Positions 1 to 8,267 of a stretch of 8,284 nt of DNA are shown here, piece by piece. The notes beneath the pieces are model-generated. The model was not told where the DNA came from and ran no database searches. It worked only from the letters and a program-made list of their open reading frames with translations. The stretch covers positions 1 to 8,284 of the forward strand of contig JADFYS010000078.1 in assembly GCA_015232955.1 (NCBI GenBank), read 5' to 3'. The number at the start of each line of letters is the position of its first letter. Within the stretch, counting starts at the first letter, position 1. The position numbers were made by a program, and so were the translations under genes. This DNA is from Gammaproteobacteria bacterium. Its GTDB lineage: Bacteria; Pseudomonadota; Gammaproteobacteria; Thiohalomonadales; Thiohalomonadaceae.

Positions 1-24
1 CTGCTTTTTTAACCCTCACCCCTA

Positions 25-45
25 CCCTCTCCCGCTGGGAGAGGG
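25..45. repeat. REP-like perfect hairpin
   Basis: CCCTCTCCC (25-33) and GGGAGAGGG (37-45) form a perfect 9-bp stem around the loop GCT. It is preceded by a related C-rich stretch (14-24). Neither strand has a T tract directly after the stem, so it is not a typical intrinsic terminator. C-rich palindromes of this style are common as dispersed extragenic repeats in gammaproteobacteria, which is recalled knowledge and not tested here. It lies downstream of the last gene and could protect the 3' end of its mRNA. The rest of 1-222 shows no supported gene or T-tailed terminator. Confidence 0.65.
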
Positions 46-222
46 AGATCAGGTGATGGGGTCTGAACGGTTACCTATCGGCACCACTGTATGGCTCACT
101 CAGGTGAGTTGGATGCACTGAAGTCGGGAAGTGTAGCTTTTCAAGTCATGAAACTTTATGAACAGCCATTTTATTCTAAGAGTTCAACACGCAGAAGAGT
201 CGCGCTTAGCTGATGGTTTGAA

Positions 223-1182
223 TCACCCTTGAGTCAACTGTCGATGGAACTGCTCCACAAGTCCTTGAATCTGGGTATATTTCAGGCTCTGCAACAGCTT
301 CTCTAGCGAAACCCAACTCCGGCCTCGGTGCGTCTCTTCCCACTCTGGCGCCCCTACCACTTCTGTGACCTCCATCGCGTAGAGTTCCACCTCACACTCA
401 GCACCCCATTTGGGGTAACTGTAACTTCCAATCGCCGTTGCCAAAACCCGCCCCCGAACCCCGGCCTCCTCCATCGCCTCTTTGGCAGCAGATTCGGCGG
501 CACTCATCTCCGGCTCATGGATCCCTTTGGGGATCACCCAATGTTTTCCCGAGCTGGAGCGGACCATCAGATACTCCACCCTCCCCTCTTGAATACGATA
601 GGGTAATACCGCCGACTGTCTGTAGTAGTAGGCCGGTCGTAGGCGCAATTCCCCACCCTGACAGTCGGGAAAAGGGAACGAGGGGGGCAACTCTGGGGCC
701 AGCATCTTCTGTTGCCACTTCATTCCCCCTCGAAGCAGCTCTGACCACGCCCCTTCAAACGCAAACTGAACCAGACTTCCCGCCGGAAAGGAGCTCTCCT
801 TCGTCCCCTGCAGCAACGCAAGGAGCGCCTGAACCTCGCTCTTACTACCAATGACCAGCAGATGATGGAGAGAAGGGGGTAGCTGGGAGAGCTGTTGCAG
901 TAACGCACTACTCCGCTTACGCCAAGATTTTGGCTGTCGCTCAATCGCGGATAGCGATATCGATGCCGTTTTTGCCAACTTCTCTGCGGTCAGCTCTGCC
1001 GCTCGCCGTGGCGACACCACTATCCGCTGCGGTAGAGCGTGTTGACATGCGATCCATGCGCCCATCCTCTGAGCGTCGCGTTTAGCTTGATCGCTTAGCA
1101 GAACTTCACCTTTGCCACTCTTCTCACCCTTTTGACCGTGACGCATTACCAACAGGGTTCTTGCTATCTCCTCTGCAGACAT
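223..1182 (-). CDS. SixA-like histidine phosphatase domain fused to a Nudix hydrolase
   Basis: The protein has 319 residues and two domains. Residues 8-165 resemble SixA phosphohistidine phosphatases: RHG at 14-16 (nucleophile candidate H15), VVSPRRAAELTAE at 55-67, and a SixA-like C-terminal segment (135-165). Where E. coli SixA has VISH, this protein reads VIGS (110-113), so the second catalytic His is Ser113. The Arg of SixA's SPFLRAEQT aligns with Ala61. Residues 183-315 form a Nudix domain, with PKG at 218-220 and the Nudix core KEAMEEAGV at 234-242. The first Glu of the generic Nudix box is Met226, which I believe is usual in this IPKG(I/V)xEP subfamily. The Nudix active site therefore looks intact and the phosphatase site looks degenerate. 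The substrate is unknown; nucleoside or inositol-type pyrophosphates are possible. Mycobacterial MutT1 combines the same two folds in the opposite order. The start has a strong SD (AAAGGAGG) inside the end of pssA, which implies translational coupling. Confidence 0.85.
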   Translation of the reverse strand: MSAEEIARTLLVMRHGQKGEKSGKGEVLLSDQAKRDAQRMGAWIACQHALPQRIVVSPRRAAELTAEKLAKTASISLSAIERQPKSWRKRSSALLQQLSQLPPSLHHLLVIGSKSEVQALLALLQGTKESSFPAGSLVQFAFEGAWSELLRGGMKWQQKMLAPELPPSFPFPDCQGGELRLRPAYYYRQSAVLPYRIQEGRVEYLMVRSSSGKHWVIPKGIHEPEMSAAESAAKEAMEEAGVRGRVLATAIGSYSYPKWGAECEVELYAMEVTEVVGAPEWEETHRGRSWVSLEKLLQSLKYTQIQGLVEQFHRQLTQG

Positions 1183-1186
1183 ACAA

Positions 1187-1939
1187 CTAATCCCTCCTTT
1201 CCGCGAATCGTTTTTGACGGTAGCGACGCAACAGCATCCAGCCGGTCACTGCCGGTCCCGAGAGGGCGTAGATCACAAATGTTCCAAACAGAACCTGAGG
1301 TGGATCAAGTGAGATCAAGACGAAGATTAGCACCATCACCAACATCGACATAAAGGGGACATGGCCTTTAATATCGAGATCTTTAAAGCTGTAGTAACGG
1401 ACATTGCTCACCATCAGCACCCCTGCGATCAGCGTAACCGCAAAAGCCGGCCAGCGTAACGCCTCGCCACTCAAACCGAGATCATTCCCCATCCAGACGA
1501 CACCGGCAACGATCGCTGCCGCAGCGGGGCTGGGTAACCCCTGAAAAAAGCGTTTATCCACGACCGCCATCTGGGTGTTGAAACGGGCAAGGCGAAGGGC
1601 GGCACCAGCGGTATAGACAAATGCAGCCAGCCAACCCAGTTTGCCGAGACTGTTGAGTGACCAGGCGTAGATTGTGAGCGCGGGGGCGAGACCAAAGGAG
1701 ACCATATCCGAGAGGGAGTCATACTCCGCTCCAAACTCACTCTGGGTGTTGGTCAAGCGAGCGACACGACCATCGAGACCATCGAGAACCATTGCAATAA
1801 AGATGGCAACTGCTGCCGACTCGAAGCGACCATTCATCGCCGCAATAATGGCATAAAATCCAGAAAAGAGCGCCGCAGTGGTAAAGAGATTGGGGAGAAG
1901 ATAGATTCCCCGGCGTTGTGCCGGACGGTTTTGGTTCAT
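1187..1939 (-). CDS. pssA: CDP-diacylglycerol--serine O-phosphatidyltransferase
   Basis: This 250-residue membrane enzyme condenses CDP-diacylglycerol with L-serine to give phosphatidylserine and CMP. That is the first committed step toward phosphatidylethanolamine. The CDP-alcohol phosphatidyltransferase signature D-x2-DG-x2-AR-x8-G-x3-D-x3-D is complete: D53, D56-G57, A60-R61, G70, D74, D78. The N-terminus (RRGIYLLPNLFTTAALFSGFYA, split here as RRGIYLLPNLF then TTAALFSGFYA) and the FQGLPSPAAA segment at 132-141 are typical of the integral-membrane PssA family. Several hydrophobic segments (about 17-52, 82-118, 141-152, 164-180, 198-212, 217-237) fit a multi-pass protein. The ATG gives the expected N-terminus, but its SD is weak. 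The gene follows the ilv operon in the conserved ilv-pssA order, but an intrinsic terminator lies between them. It therefore needs readthrough or its own promoter, and I could not identify a convincing promoter. Confidence 0.95.
   Translation of the reverse strand: MNQNRPAQRRGIYLLPNLFTTAALFSGFYAIIAAMNGRFESAAVAIFIAMVLDGLDGRVARLTNTQSEFGAEYDSLSDMVSFGLAPALTIYAWSLNSLGKLGWLAAFVYTAGAALRLARFNTQMAVVDKRFFQGLPSPAAAAIVAGVVWMGNDLGLSGEALRWPAFAVTLIAGVLMVSNVRYYSFKDLDIKGHVPFMSMLVMVLIFVLISLDPPQVLFGTFVIYALSGPAVTGWMLLRRYRQKRFAERRD
1193..1200 (-). promoter_or_regulatory. Ribosome binding site inside the 3' end of pssA
   Basis: AAAGGAGG lies about 10 nt before the ATG at 1180-1182. It overlaps the last sense codons of pssA (GAA AGG AGG GAT). 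The pssA stop codon (1187-1189) is 4 nt from the next start. Ribosomes finishing pssA would stop directly at this start, so the two genes are probably co-transcribed and coupled. Confidence 0.75.
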
Positions 1940-2003
1940 CCTGTCAAAATCTCAGCAGCGTGGTAATAGTGGGGAGAAGAGTTCACATCTTTGTGATATA
2001 AAC

Positions 2004-2037
2004 AAAAAAACGGGGGATCGCCCAGCGACACCCCCGT
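2004..2037 (-). terminator. Rho-independent terminator of the ilv operon
   Basis: On the minus strand, 36 nt after the ilvC stop, ACGGGGG (2031-2037) pairs perfectly with CCCCCGT (2010-2016). An inner stem TCGC/GCGA closes a TGG loop, separated from the outer stem by a small internal loop. A run of seven T follows (2004-2010). A GC-rich stem with an uninterrupted T tract is a strong intrinsic terminator. It separates ilvC from pssA. Confidence 0.88.
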
Positions 2038-2072
2038 CTCTCTATTTGCAGATGATAACCGCAACTGCCGAA

Positions 2073-3171
<1,099 letters not shown>

Positions 3172-3324
3172 CAATGCTATTAAGTTAGTGACTGCGAAGG
3201 GATGTCCGCTACCCGATTGCCGGGTGTCGATGGCATGGACGCCATCGTCAAGCCCCCGTGGATGGGCTTACGGCGTCCCGCCAATCGGGTAGCGGAGATC
3301 CCCACCCTTAACTTAATGACATTG
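3172..3324. mobile_element. MITE-like palindromic element
   Basis: This 153-bp non-coding unit begins CAATGCTATTAAGTTA (3172-3187). It ends with TAACTTAATGACATTG (3309-3324), the inverted complement at 14 of 16 positions. Internally 3205-3224 pairs with 3277-3296 at 19 of 20 positions (core TCCGCTACCCGATTG). The tip holds two smaller hairpins, CGATGGC/GCCATCG (3228-3247) and AAGCCC/GGGCTT (3250-3269). An alternative pairing is GGACGCC with GGCGTCC. A near-perfect 10-bp direct repeat flanks it. Terminal inverted repeats, a probable target duplication and no transposase ORF fit a miniature element mobilised in trans. It may also fold in the ilv transcript and affect stability or readthrough. 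A fixed REP or BIME-type repeat is the alternative. Its copy number cannot be judged here. Confidence 0.75.
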
Positions 3325-3334
3325 CTCCCACTAC
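3325..3334. repeat. Probable target-site duplication, ilvH-side copy
   Basis: CTCCCACTAC directly abuts the right end of the palindromic element. It repeats the 3162-3171 copy with one difference. The match extends one further base (C) on both sides if the element boundary is shifted by one. Confidence 0.55.
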
Positions 3335-3345
3335 CGCCGCCAAGA

Positions 3346-3840
3346 TTATAGATGCAGCGCCTTCTCACCTCTGGCCAGACCACTCACCCCTGAGCGAACG
3401 GTTTCAAGGATCTGCTCACGCGATAGTGCGGTGATAAAGGCGTCCAGCTTCTCTCCTCCCCCCGTCAACTCGACGGTGTAGCTGAGCGGGGATACATCGA
3501 GGACCCGCGCCTTAAATATCGTCACCAGGCGCATTATCTCATCTTTTTGGGCATTGGTCGCCGCCTTCACCTTCACCAGCAGCATCTCCCGCTCAATACA
3601 GGCATCTCGACTCAGATCCAGGAGCTTAATCACATCTACCAGCTTATTGAGCTGTTTGGTGATCTGTTCAACCACCTCATCCGAACCGCGGGTGACCAAG
3701 GTCATCCTTGAAATGGTCGGATCCTCCGTCGGGGCAACGGTCAACGACTCGATATTGTACCCCCTTGCCGAGAAGAGTCCCGCCACCCGCGATAGCGCAC
3801 CCGCCTCATTTTCCATCAATAGTGAGATTATATGTCTCAT
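3346..3840 (-). CDS. ilvH: Acetolactate synthase small (regulatory) subunit
   Basis: This 164-residue regulatory subunit of acetohydroxyacid synthase matches the length and sequence of E. coli IlvH (163 residues). The N-terminal ACT domain (about 2-76) starts [20 protein letters not shown]. The C-terminal small-subunit domain (about 80-158) includes REMLLVKV and the ending [12 protein letters not shown]11, G14 and N29, the positions where E. coli IlvH mutations relieve valine inhibition, are all conserved, so valine feedback inhibition is expected. The ATG overlaps the ilvI stop as ATGA (3837-3840). The SD GGAGGAG lies inside ilvI about 11 nt upstream, so the two subunits are translationally coupled. 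A 256-bp gap with a palindromic element follows before ilvC. Confidence 0.97.
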   Translation of the reverse strand: MRHIISLLMENEAGALSRVAGLFSARGYNIESLTVAPTEDPTISRMTLVTRGSDEVVEQITKQLNKLVDVIKLLDLSRDACIEREMLLVKVKAATNAQKDEIMRLVTIFKARVLDVSPLSYTVELTGGGEKLDAFITALSREQILETVRSGVSGLARGEKALHL

Positions 3841-5534
3841 AACAGTAACATCTCCTCCAGCCCTGCACCTGCCGGCACCATGGGATAGACATTCTCCGTC
3901 GGCTCTACTATGAAGTTGAGCAACACCAACCGATCTTTCAGGGCAAACGCCTCCTGCAGCGCCTTCTTAACCTGCGACGGCTCAGTGACCTTCATCCCGA
4001 CATGGCCATAGGCCTCTGCAAGTTTGACAAAGTCTGGCTGCGCCTCCACCACCGACTGCGAATAGCGCTCTTCATAGAAGAACTCCTGCCACTGGCGCAC
4101 CATTCCGAGATAACCATTATTAATGCAGATGATCTTGAGCGGCAGATTGTACTGCAGACAGGTGGAGAGCTCCTGAATATTCATCTGAAGACCCCCATCG
4201 CCGACAATGCAGACAACACAGTCGTCAGGGTGGGCAAACTGAATCCCCATCGCTGCCGGCAGGCCAAAGCCCATCGTTCCCAAACCACCGGAGTTGACCC
4301 AACGACGCGGTTTGTCAAAGTGGTAAAACTGCGCCGCCCACATCTGGTGCTGTCCGACATCACTAGCGACAAACGCCTTTCCCTGAGTCACCTGATAGAG
4401 GAGATCGATCACATACTGCGGTTTAATCGCCTCATCCTCTTTCTGCTCGTAAGAGAGGCACTTCTTCTCACGCCAACCTTCGATCTGCTGCCACCAGGAG
4501 TCGATCGCCGAACTATCCTGCTCGAGATCTCCATCCTTCAGCTGTTTGATCAGATCCTGCAGAACTGCGTTCACCCCACCCACAATCGGGATATCGACCT
4601 TGACATTTTTAGAGATCGAGGAGGGATCGACATCGATATGGATAATTTTGGCATAGGGGGCAAACTTTTCGATATTTCCGGTGACCCGATCATCAAAACG
4701 GGCACCGATGGCGATCATCACATCACAACGCGAGATGGCCATATTCGCCTCATAAGTACCGTGCATCCCGAGCATCCCGACAAAGAGCGGATCCGAAGCA
4801 GGAAAGCCGCCCAACCCCATAGAGGTGTTGGTGACTGGCATCCGTAACATCTGCGCCAATTCGGTGAGACTGGCAGCGGCATCATCGAGGATCACCCCTC
4901 CTCCGGTATAAAATATCGGTCGCTTTGCCGCCACAAGCATCTTCAGCGCCCGCTTCACCTGACCGGTATGGCCCCGAGTCACAGGGTTATAGGAGCGGAG
5001 AGAGATCCGTTTCGGATGGGTATAGCGACACTTCTGGGCAGTGATATCCTTGGGAACATCGATCACCACCGGACCGGGGCGGCCGGTAGTGGCGATATAG
5101 AACGCCTTTTTCAGCGTCTGTGCCAAGTCATTAACATCCTTTACCAAAAAGTTATGTTTAACACAGGGGCGGGTGATACCGATGGTATCCACCTCCTGAA
5201 AGGCGTCATTACCAATCAGTGGCGAGGGGACCTGACCGGTGATCACCACCATCGGGATAGAGTCCATATAGGCTGTCGCAATCCCGGTAACCGCATTGGT
5301 TGCCCCCGGCCCAGAGGTGACCAGGACCACCCCTGGTTTTCCGGTCGAGCGTGCATAACCATCTGCCGCATGGGTCGCGGCCTGCTCATGACGCACCAAA
5401 ATATGCTTCACCTTCTTCTGTTTGTAGAGGGCATCATAGATATGGAGCACGGCACCACCGGGATAACCGAAGAGATACTCGACCTCTTCATCCCCCAGAA
5501 ACCGTGCAATTATTTCCGCACCGGTCAATTCCAC
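3837..5534 (-). CDS. ilvI: Acetolactate synthase large (catalytic) subunit
   Basis: This ThDP-, FAD- and Mg2+-dependent enzyme condenses two pyruvates to 2-acetolactate, or pyruvate with 2-oxobutyrate for isoleucine. It resembles E. coli IlvI along its length; ilvB is an equally common name. Numbered from the GTG start (565 residues), the N-terminal ThDP domain has [15 protein letters not shown] and the catalytic Glu50 in [15 protein letters not shown]. The central FAD-binding domain (about 188-350) contains [12 protein letters not shown] and [11 protein letters not shown]. The C-terminal domain has the ThDP/Mg motif GDGG (445-448) through NN (472-473), followed by [11 protein letters not shown] prefer GTG at 5532-5534: it gives the family-like start MELTGAEII and a spacing of about 10 nt from AAGGAG. 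A TTG two codons upstream (5538-5540) would sit only 4 nt from the SD. The gene overlaps ilvH by 4 nt. Confidence 0.96.
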   Translation of the reverse strand: MELTGAEIIARFLGDEEVEYLFGYPGGAVLHIYDALYKQKKVKHILVRHEQAATHAADGYARSTGKPGVVLVTSGPGATNAVTGIATAYMDSIPMVVITGQVPSPLIGNDAFQEVDTIGITRPCVKHNFLVKDVNDLAQTLKKAFYIATTGRPGPVVIDVPKDITAQKCRYTHPKRISLRSYNPVTRGHTGQVKRALKMLVAAKRPIFYTGGGVILDDAAASLTELAQMLRMPVTNTSMGLGGFPASDPLFVGMLGMHGTYEANMAISRCDVMIAIGARFDDRVTGNIEKFAPYAKIIHIDVDPSSISKNVKVDIPIVGGVNAVLQDLIKQLKDGDLEQDSSAIDSWWQQIEGWREKKCLSYEQKEDEAIKPQYVIDLLYQVTQGKAFVASDVGQHQMWAAQFYHFDKPRRWVNSGGLGTMGFGLPAAMGIQFAHPDDCVVCIVGDGGLQMNIQELSTCLQYNLPLKIICINNGYLGMVRQWQEFFYEERYSQSVVEAQPDFVKLAEAYGHVGMKVTEPSQVKKALQEAFALKDRLVLLNFIVEPTENVYPMVPAGAGLEEMLLL

Positions 5535-5552
5535 TTTCAAATCTCTCCTTGG

Positions 5553-5618
5553 TTAATTCAGAATCCTCATCATCGGGAGGATCTGCGCCTGCAGCCAGAC
5601 GAATTCAAGGGGTGGCAT
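5553..5618 (-). CDS. Possible 21-codon leader peptide upstream of ilvI
   Basis: An ATG at 5616-5618 opens a 21-codon frame ending in TAA at 5553-5555, two nt before the ilvI SD. AAGGGG lies 8 nt upstream of the ATG as a possible SD. Seven of the 21 residues are branched-chain (L4, V7, L9, I13, L14, I19, L20), and there is a Trp at 8. Enteric ilv leaders carry denser, consecutive runs of such codons. I see no T-tailed attenuator after this frame, so classic attenuation is not supported. Coupling to ilvI or simple chance are both possible. A transcript from the candidate promoter would begin close to its SD. Confidence 0.33.
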   Translation of the reverse strand: MPPLEFVWLQAQILPMMRILN

Positions 5619-5636
5619 CAGCCTATCCCCTTCGCA

Positions 5637-5665
5637 AAACTACTGATATTCCCGCTTCAGGTCAA
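5637..5665 (-). promoter_or_regulatory. Candidate ilvI promoter
   Basis: On the minus strand TTGACC (5660-5665) matches the sigma70 -35 consensus at 5 of 6, with a 17-bp spacer to TAGTTT (5637-5642), a weak -10 box (3 of 6). Position and spacing suit transcription of ilvI-ilvH-ilvC. The poor -10 suggests a weak or activator-dependent promoter. No operator was identified. Confidence 0.4.
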
Positions 5666-5666
5666 G

Positions 5667-5798
5667 CTATACCCAAAATAATTAAAACCGGGGGGCGAAA
5701 AGAGCCGAAGCCACACCGTTATCAAGGGTATACCCAAGACAGGGGGGGCGCGTTTCTCGGCTTTCTGAAACCACTGTTTTCAGGGTTCTTGGATATAC
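5667..5798. repeat. Cluster of TATACCCAA-type repeats in the ilvI leader
   Basis: Three related 12-mers occur on the plus strand: CTATACCCAAAA (5667-5678), GTATACCCAAGA (5728-5739) and, inverted, TCTTGGATATAC (5787-5798). The second and third are inverted repeats of each other at 11 of 12 positions. They flank a smaller hairpin, CTGAAA/TTTCAG (5765-5783). GGGTATACCC (5726-5735) is a perfect palindrome. Two G tracts (5690-5695 and 5742-5748) lie between them. This could be a degenerate repeat element or a set of regulator sites. There is no coding capacity and no clear terminator for the upstream gene. Confidence 0.45.
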
Positions 5799-5807
5799 AT
5801 AGCAAGC

Positions 5808-8267
5808 TTAACGAAAAAGACCTTTTAGGGCGTTTCCGAGGTCACCACTCTCTCCGCCTAGCCCCTTCTTCAGCTTCTCTTCAAGCTGTTGCTGCAGCTT
5901 CTCTTTGGCTTTCGCCTCCTCCTCTTTCAGTCTCTCTTCGACCTTCGCCTTTTCTGCCGCAACTCGCGCCTGCGCTTCCCTCTTGACCGCTTCTCCCTTC
6001 GCCTTTAGGCGCGCCTCTGCCGCAGCCGTCAGCGCCTTGTTCCACTCCACAGACGGCACAGGTGCACTCCACGGCCCACGCACCCGAACCGGAAGGGTGA
6101 CCCCCACCAGATCATTGAGTTCTGCCCCTCCTTGCCCCTCACCCGACTTCTCAATCAGTGTCTGCAGGGTGTAGTCGACGCTCTCTTCAACCAAATTGAC
6201 CGCTCCCGCCCCACTGATGCGAAGATAGGGGGATTTCGCGCTGAGATCCCGGTTTCGTATCACCCCTGACTCTACCGTTGCAGTTCCACTCAGCTCGCTA
6301 AAGTCTGTCTGTAGAGGCTCCTCCTCGGTCACCGCCTCCCCCCGGTACTTCGCTCTGGCCTGACGCACCAGCTGTCCGATATTAATCCCCTCGACGGCCC
6401 CCTCTTCAAGGCGGAAGCTGAGATCACCGTTAAGCCCCGCCTTGAGTGCTGAGATTGTCGAGCCGCTGGCCGTGAGGTCACTTTCAAGACGAGCGGTTCC
6501 GGAGAGAGTTCTCTTCCCGTTCAGAGCCAACAGCAGATCTCCCAGCGCCAGCTGTTTCACCTCCTGCTGAAGACGGATCTGCGGCTGCTCCCCACGGAGA
6601 TCGAGATCAAGTGTACTCTCAACAGAACCTTGAGCAACGGCGGCAATCTTCTGTTGAAGCTGAAGGTTACCCGCTCTCCCTTTCAGCATCAGGGCAATCT
6701 CATCCATAGTGACCCCTTTCACCTTAAGTTGCCCTACAGTCAACACCCCATCGATCTCCAGCTTGCGCAGCGCCTCCACCGGAAAGAGATCGCCCTCCTC
6801 CTGCGGCTGTGAAGGTGGTTCTGTCGTAGGCGGCGCCTCCATCTCTCCCTCCGATACGGGTGGCAGATAGCGATCAAGATCCATCTGATCGAGGTGGAGG
6901 TTATACCCAACTGCTGCCCCATTCAATGTCACCTCCCCCTTCACCGTAGAGTCATCCAGGCGCAGTGACAACGGCTTGATTGCTACTACTCCGGCATCAC
7001 CCAGCACTGCCTTCAGATCCAGTGAGCCCTCTACTGCTGCCAGAACCTGAGAATCTGCAGTCAGAGGCAGAACAACACCCAACCGTTCGAGCAGCGCTCG
7101 TAACTGCTTAACATCAAGATTGAACTGACCATCCACCTCTGGTTGGGAGGTGAGGTGCTGCCCCTTCAGCTCGCCCGAGATCTTCATGCTATCCGCCATC
7201 AGCTCAATCTGCTTTAGGGTCAGTGCGGTTCCATCCTGCTCTAGTGAGAGATCAGCGCGGAGTTGCAGCGTGGGCAGCTTTCCTCCGGGAAATGGATCGC
7301 CAGAGCCGTTTACAGTGAGCTGCAAGGGGAGGATCTCCACCGTTTTCTGGTCGCTATTTGCCGTGAGATCACCAGAGAGTCCTGCACTAAGCTGAAGATC
7401 ACTCCGCTTAAGTGAGGCATTCAAAGAGAACCCTTCCGTCGTCAAAGGTGCACCAGCAGCGCCGAGGGTGGTGGTCAGCAGATCCGCGGCCAAGCGGGCC
7501 GAAGCCTCACCCCCCACCGCTTCACCTTCCGCCTCGACCGAAGCGACCAACCGAATCAGCTTGAGAAGCCCCGTCTCCAGACCGTAATCGATGGTCACAT
7601 CGAGCGCCAAATCTGCGCTCAGCTGCGGCAGGCGGTTGTCCGCACCGAGACGGAGATAGAGATCAATCGGCTGGTTGAGGCGCACTTCACCACTGGTAAT
7701 CTCGACATCACGCACCTCCAGCGCCTCTCCTGTGACCAAATCCTCCCACAAGATCTGGCTATTGAGCACCTCTATCGAATCGATGAAGAGATCGGCAATC
7801 GGGAGTTGAGGTGGTGTAGTAGAAGGCTCTCTCTCTTCGACCTCCTCCGGCAATGGTTTTGAAGCAGGGAGGAGATCTTCCCAGTTACTGCGCCCATCCT
7901 CCCGCCGTAACAGGTTAAGCTGCAGACCATCTACCTCCACCAGTGAGACCTCTATCTTCCGCTGAAGGAGGGGGAAAAAATTGACTTTAAGCGATAACTT
8001 ATCGACTGCAGCAAACAGCTCGTGACCAAACCCCGGAGGATTGAGCATCCGAACCTGACGCAGGTCGGCGCCGATGCGTGGGTAGAGACTCAGACGAATA
8101 TCATCCTCTATCTCAAGCCGACGACCACTCTTCTCTTCAATAAAGGCGATTATCTCCCCCTTATAGCGGTTGATATCGACCACCATCGGCGTAATGACAA
8201 CCACTGCAAACAGCAGCAGAAGCAGCACAGCAAGAGCGGTAGCCCCCCATTTGAGCAGTCGGATCAT
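5808..8267 (-). CDS. AsmA-family envelope protein
   Basis: This 819-residue protein is an AsmA-type, inner-membrane-anchored periplasmic protein. The family is linked to outer-membrane assembly and, in related members, to phospholipid transport to the outer membrane. The exact role of this one is unknown. One transmembrane helix (about 6-28) is followed by the AsmA N-terminal pattern (VVDINRYKGEIIAFIEEKSG, RLSLYPRIGADLRQVRMLNP). Two proline/acidic linkers lie at 137-156 and 472-493. The motif LDQMDLDRYLPP is at 459-470. The C-terminal AsmA region includes EGINIGQLVRQARAKYRGE (626-644) and LSGTATVESGVIRNRDLSAK (659-678). The tail, about 746-802, is very rich in Lys, Glu, Ala and Gln and is predicted to be helical or coiled coil. 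The protein is longer than E. coli AsmA (617). The ATG has a good SD (AGGAG, 7 nt spacing). The promoter lies outside the window. Confidence 0.88.
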   Translation of the reverse strand: MIRLLKWGATALAVLLLLLFAVVVITPMVVDINRYKGEIIAFIEEKSGRRLEIEDDIRLSLYPRIGADLRQVRMLNPPGFGHELFAAVDKLSLKVNFFPLLQRKIEVSLVEVDGLQLNLLRREDGRSNWEDLLPASKPLPEEVEEREPSTTPPQLPIADLFIDSIEVLNSQILWEDLVTGEALEVRDVEITSGEVRLNQPIDLYLRLGADNRLPQLSADLALDVTIDYGLETGLLKLIRLVASVEAEGEAVGGEASARLAADLLTTTLGAAGAPLTTEGFSLNASLKRSDLQLSAGLSGDLTANSDQKTVEILPLQLTVNGSGDPFPGGKLPTLQLRADLSLEQDGTALTLKQIELMADSMKISGELKGQHLTSQPEVDGQFNLDVKQLRALLERLGVVLPLTADSQVLAAVEGSLDLKAVLGDAGVVAIKPLSLRLDDSTVKGEVTLNGAAVGYNLHLDQMDLDRYLPPVSEGEMEAPPTTEPPSQPQEEGDLFPVEALRKLEIDGVLTVGQLKVKGVTMDEIALMLKGRAGNLQLQQKIAAVAQGSVESTLDLDLRGEQPQIRLQQEVKQLALGDLLLALNGKRTLSGTARLESDLTASGSTISALKAGLNGDLSFRLEEGAVEGINIGQLVRQARAKYRGEAVTEEEPLQTDFSELSGTATVESGVIRNRDLSAKSPYLRISGAGAVNLVEESVDYTLQTLIEKSGEGQGGAELNDLVGVTLPVRVRGPWSAPVPSVEWNKALTAAAEARLKAKGEAVKREAQARVAAEKAKVEERLKEEEAKAKEKLQQQLEEKLKKGLGGESGDLGNALKGLFR

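Noticed and set aside
25..45. Perfect hairpin as the terminator for the phosphatase/Nudix gene
   Set aside because: Neither strand has a T tract after the stem. On the minus strand it is followed by a G-rich segment and then A residues.
91..213. Plus-strand 40-codon frame in the 3' flank
   Set aside because: It has no SD or recognisable sequence, and it would be the only plus-strand gene.
438..854. Plus-strand 138-codon frame rich in Pro and Ser
   Set aside because: It is antisense to the phosphatase/Nudix gene, which has clear motifs in its own frame.
3180..3383. Minus-strand 67-codon frame across the palindromic element and the end of ilvH
   Set aside because: It starts out of frame inside ilvH and reads through inverted-repeat sequence, with no SD or family match.
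4002..4847. 281-codon open frame on the plus strand
   Set aside because: It lies entirely antisense to ilvI, whose family match is unambiguous. The translation is rich in His, Arg and Ile with no recognisable domain.
5700..5716. GGC-TTCG-GCT mini-hairpin followed by CTTTT as a terminator after the AsmA-family gene
   Set aside because: The stem is only 3 bp with a wobble and the T run is short, so it is too weak to call.
4968..5986. Two overlapping plus-strand open frames (4968-5681 and 5351-5986)
   Set aside because: They are antisense to ilvI, the leader and the AsmA-family gene. Composition is low-complexity or shadow-like, with no family resemblance.
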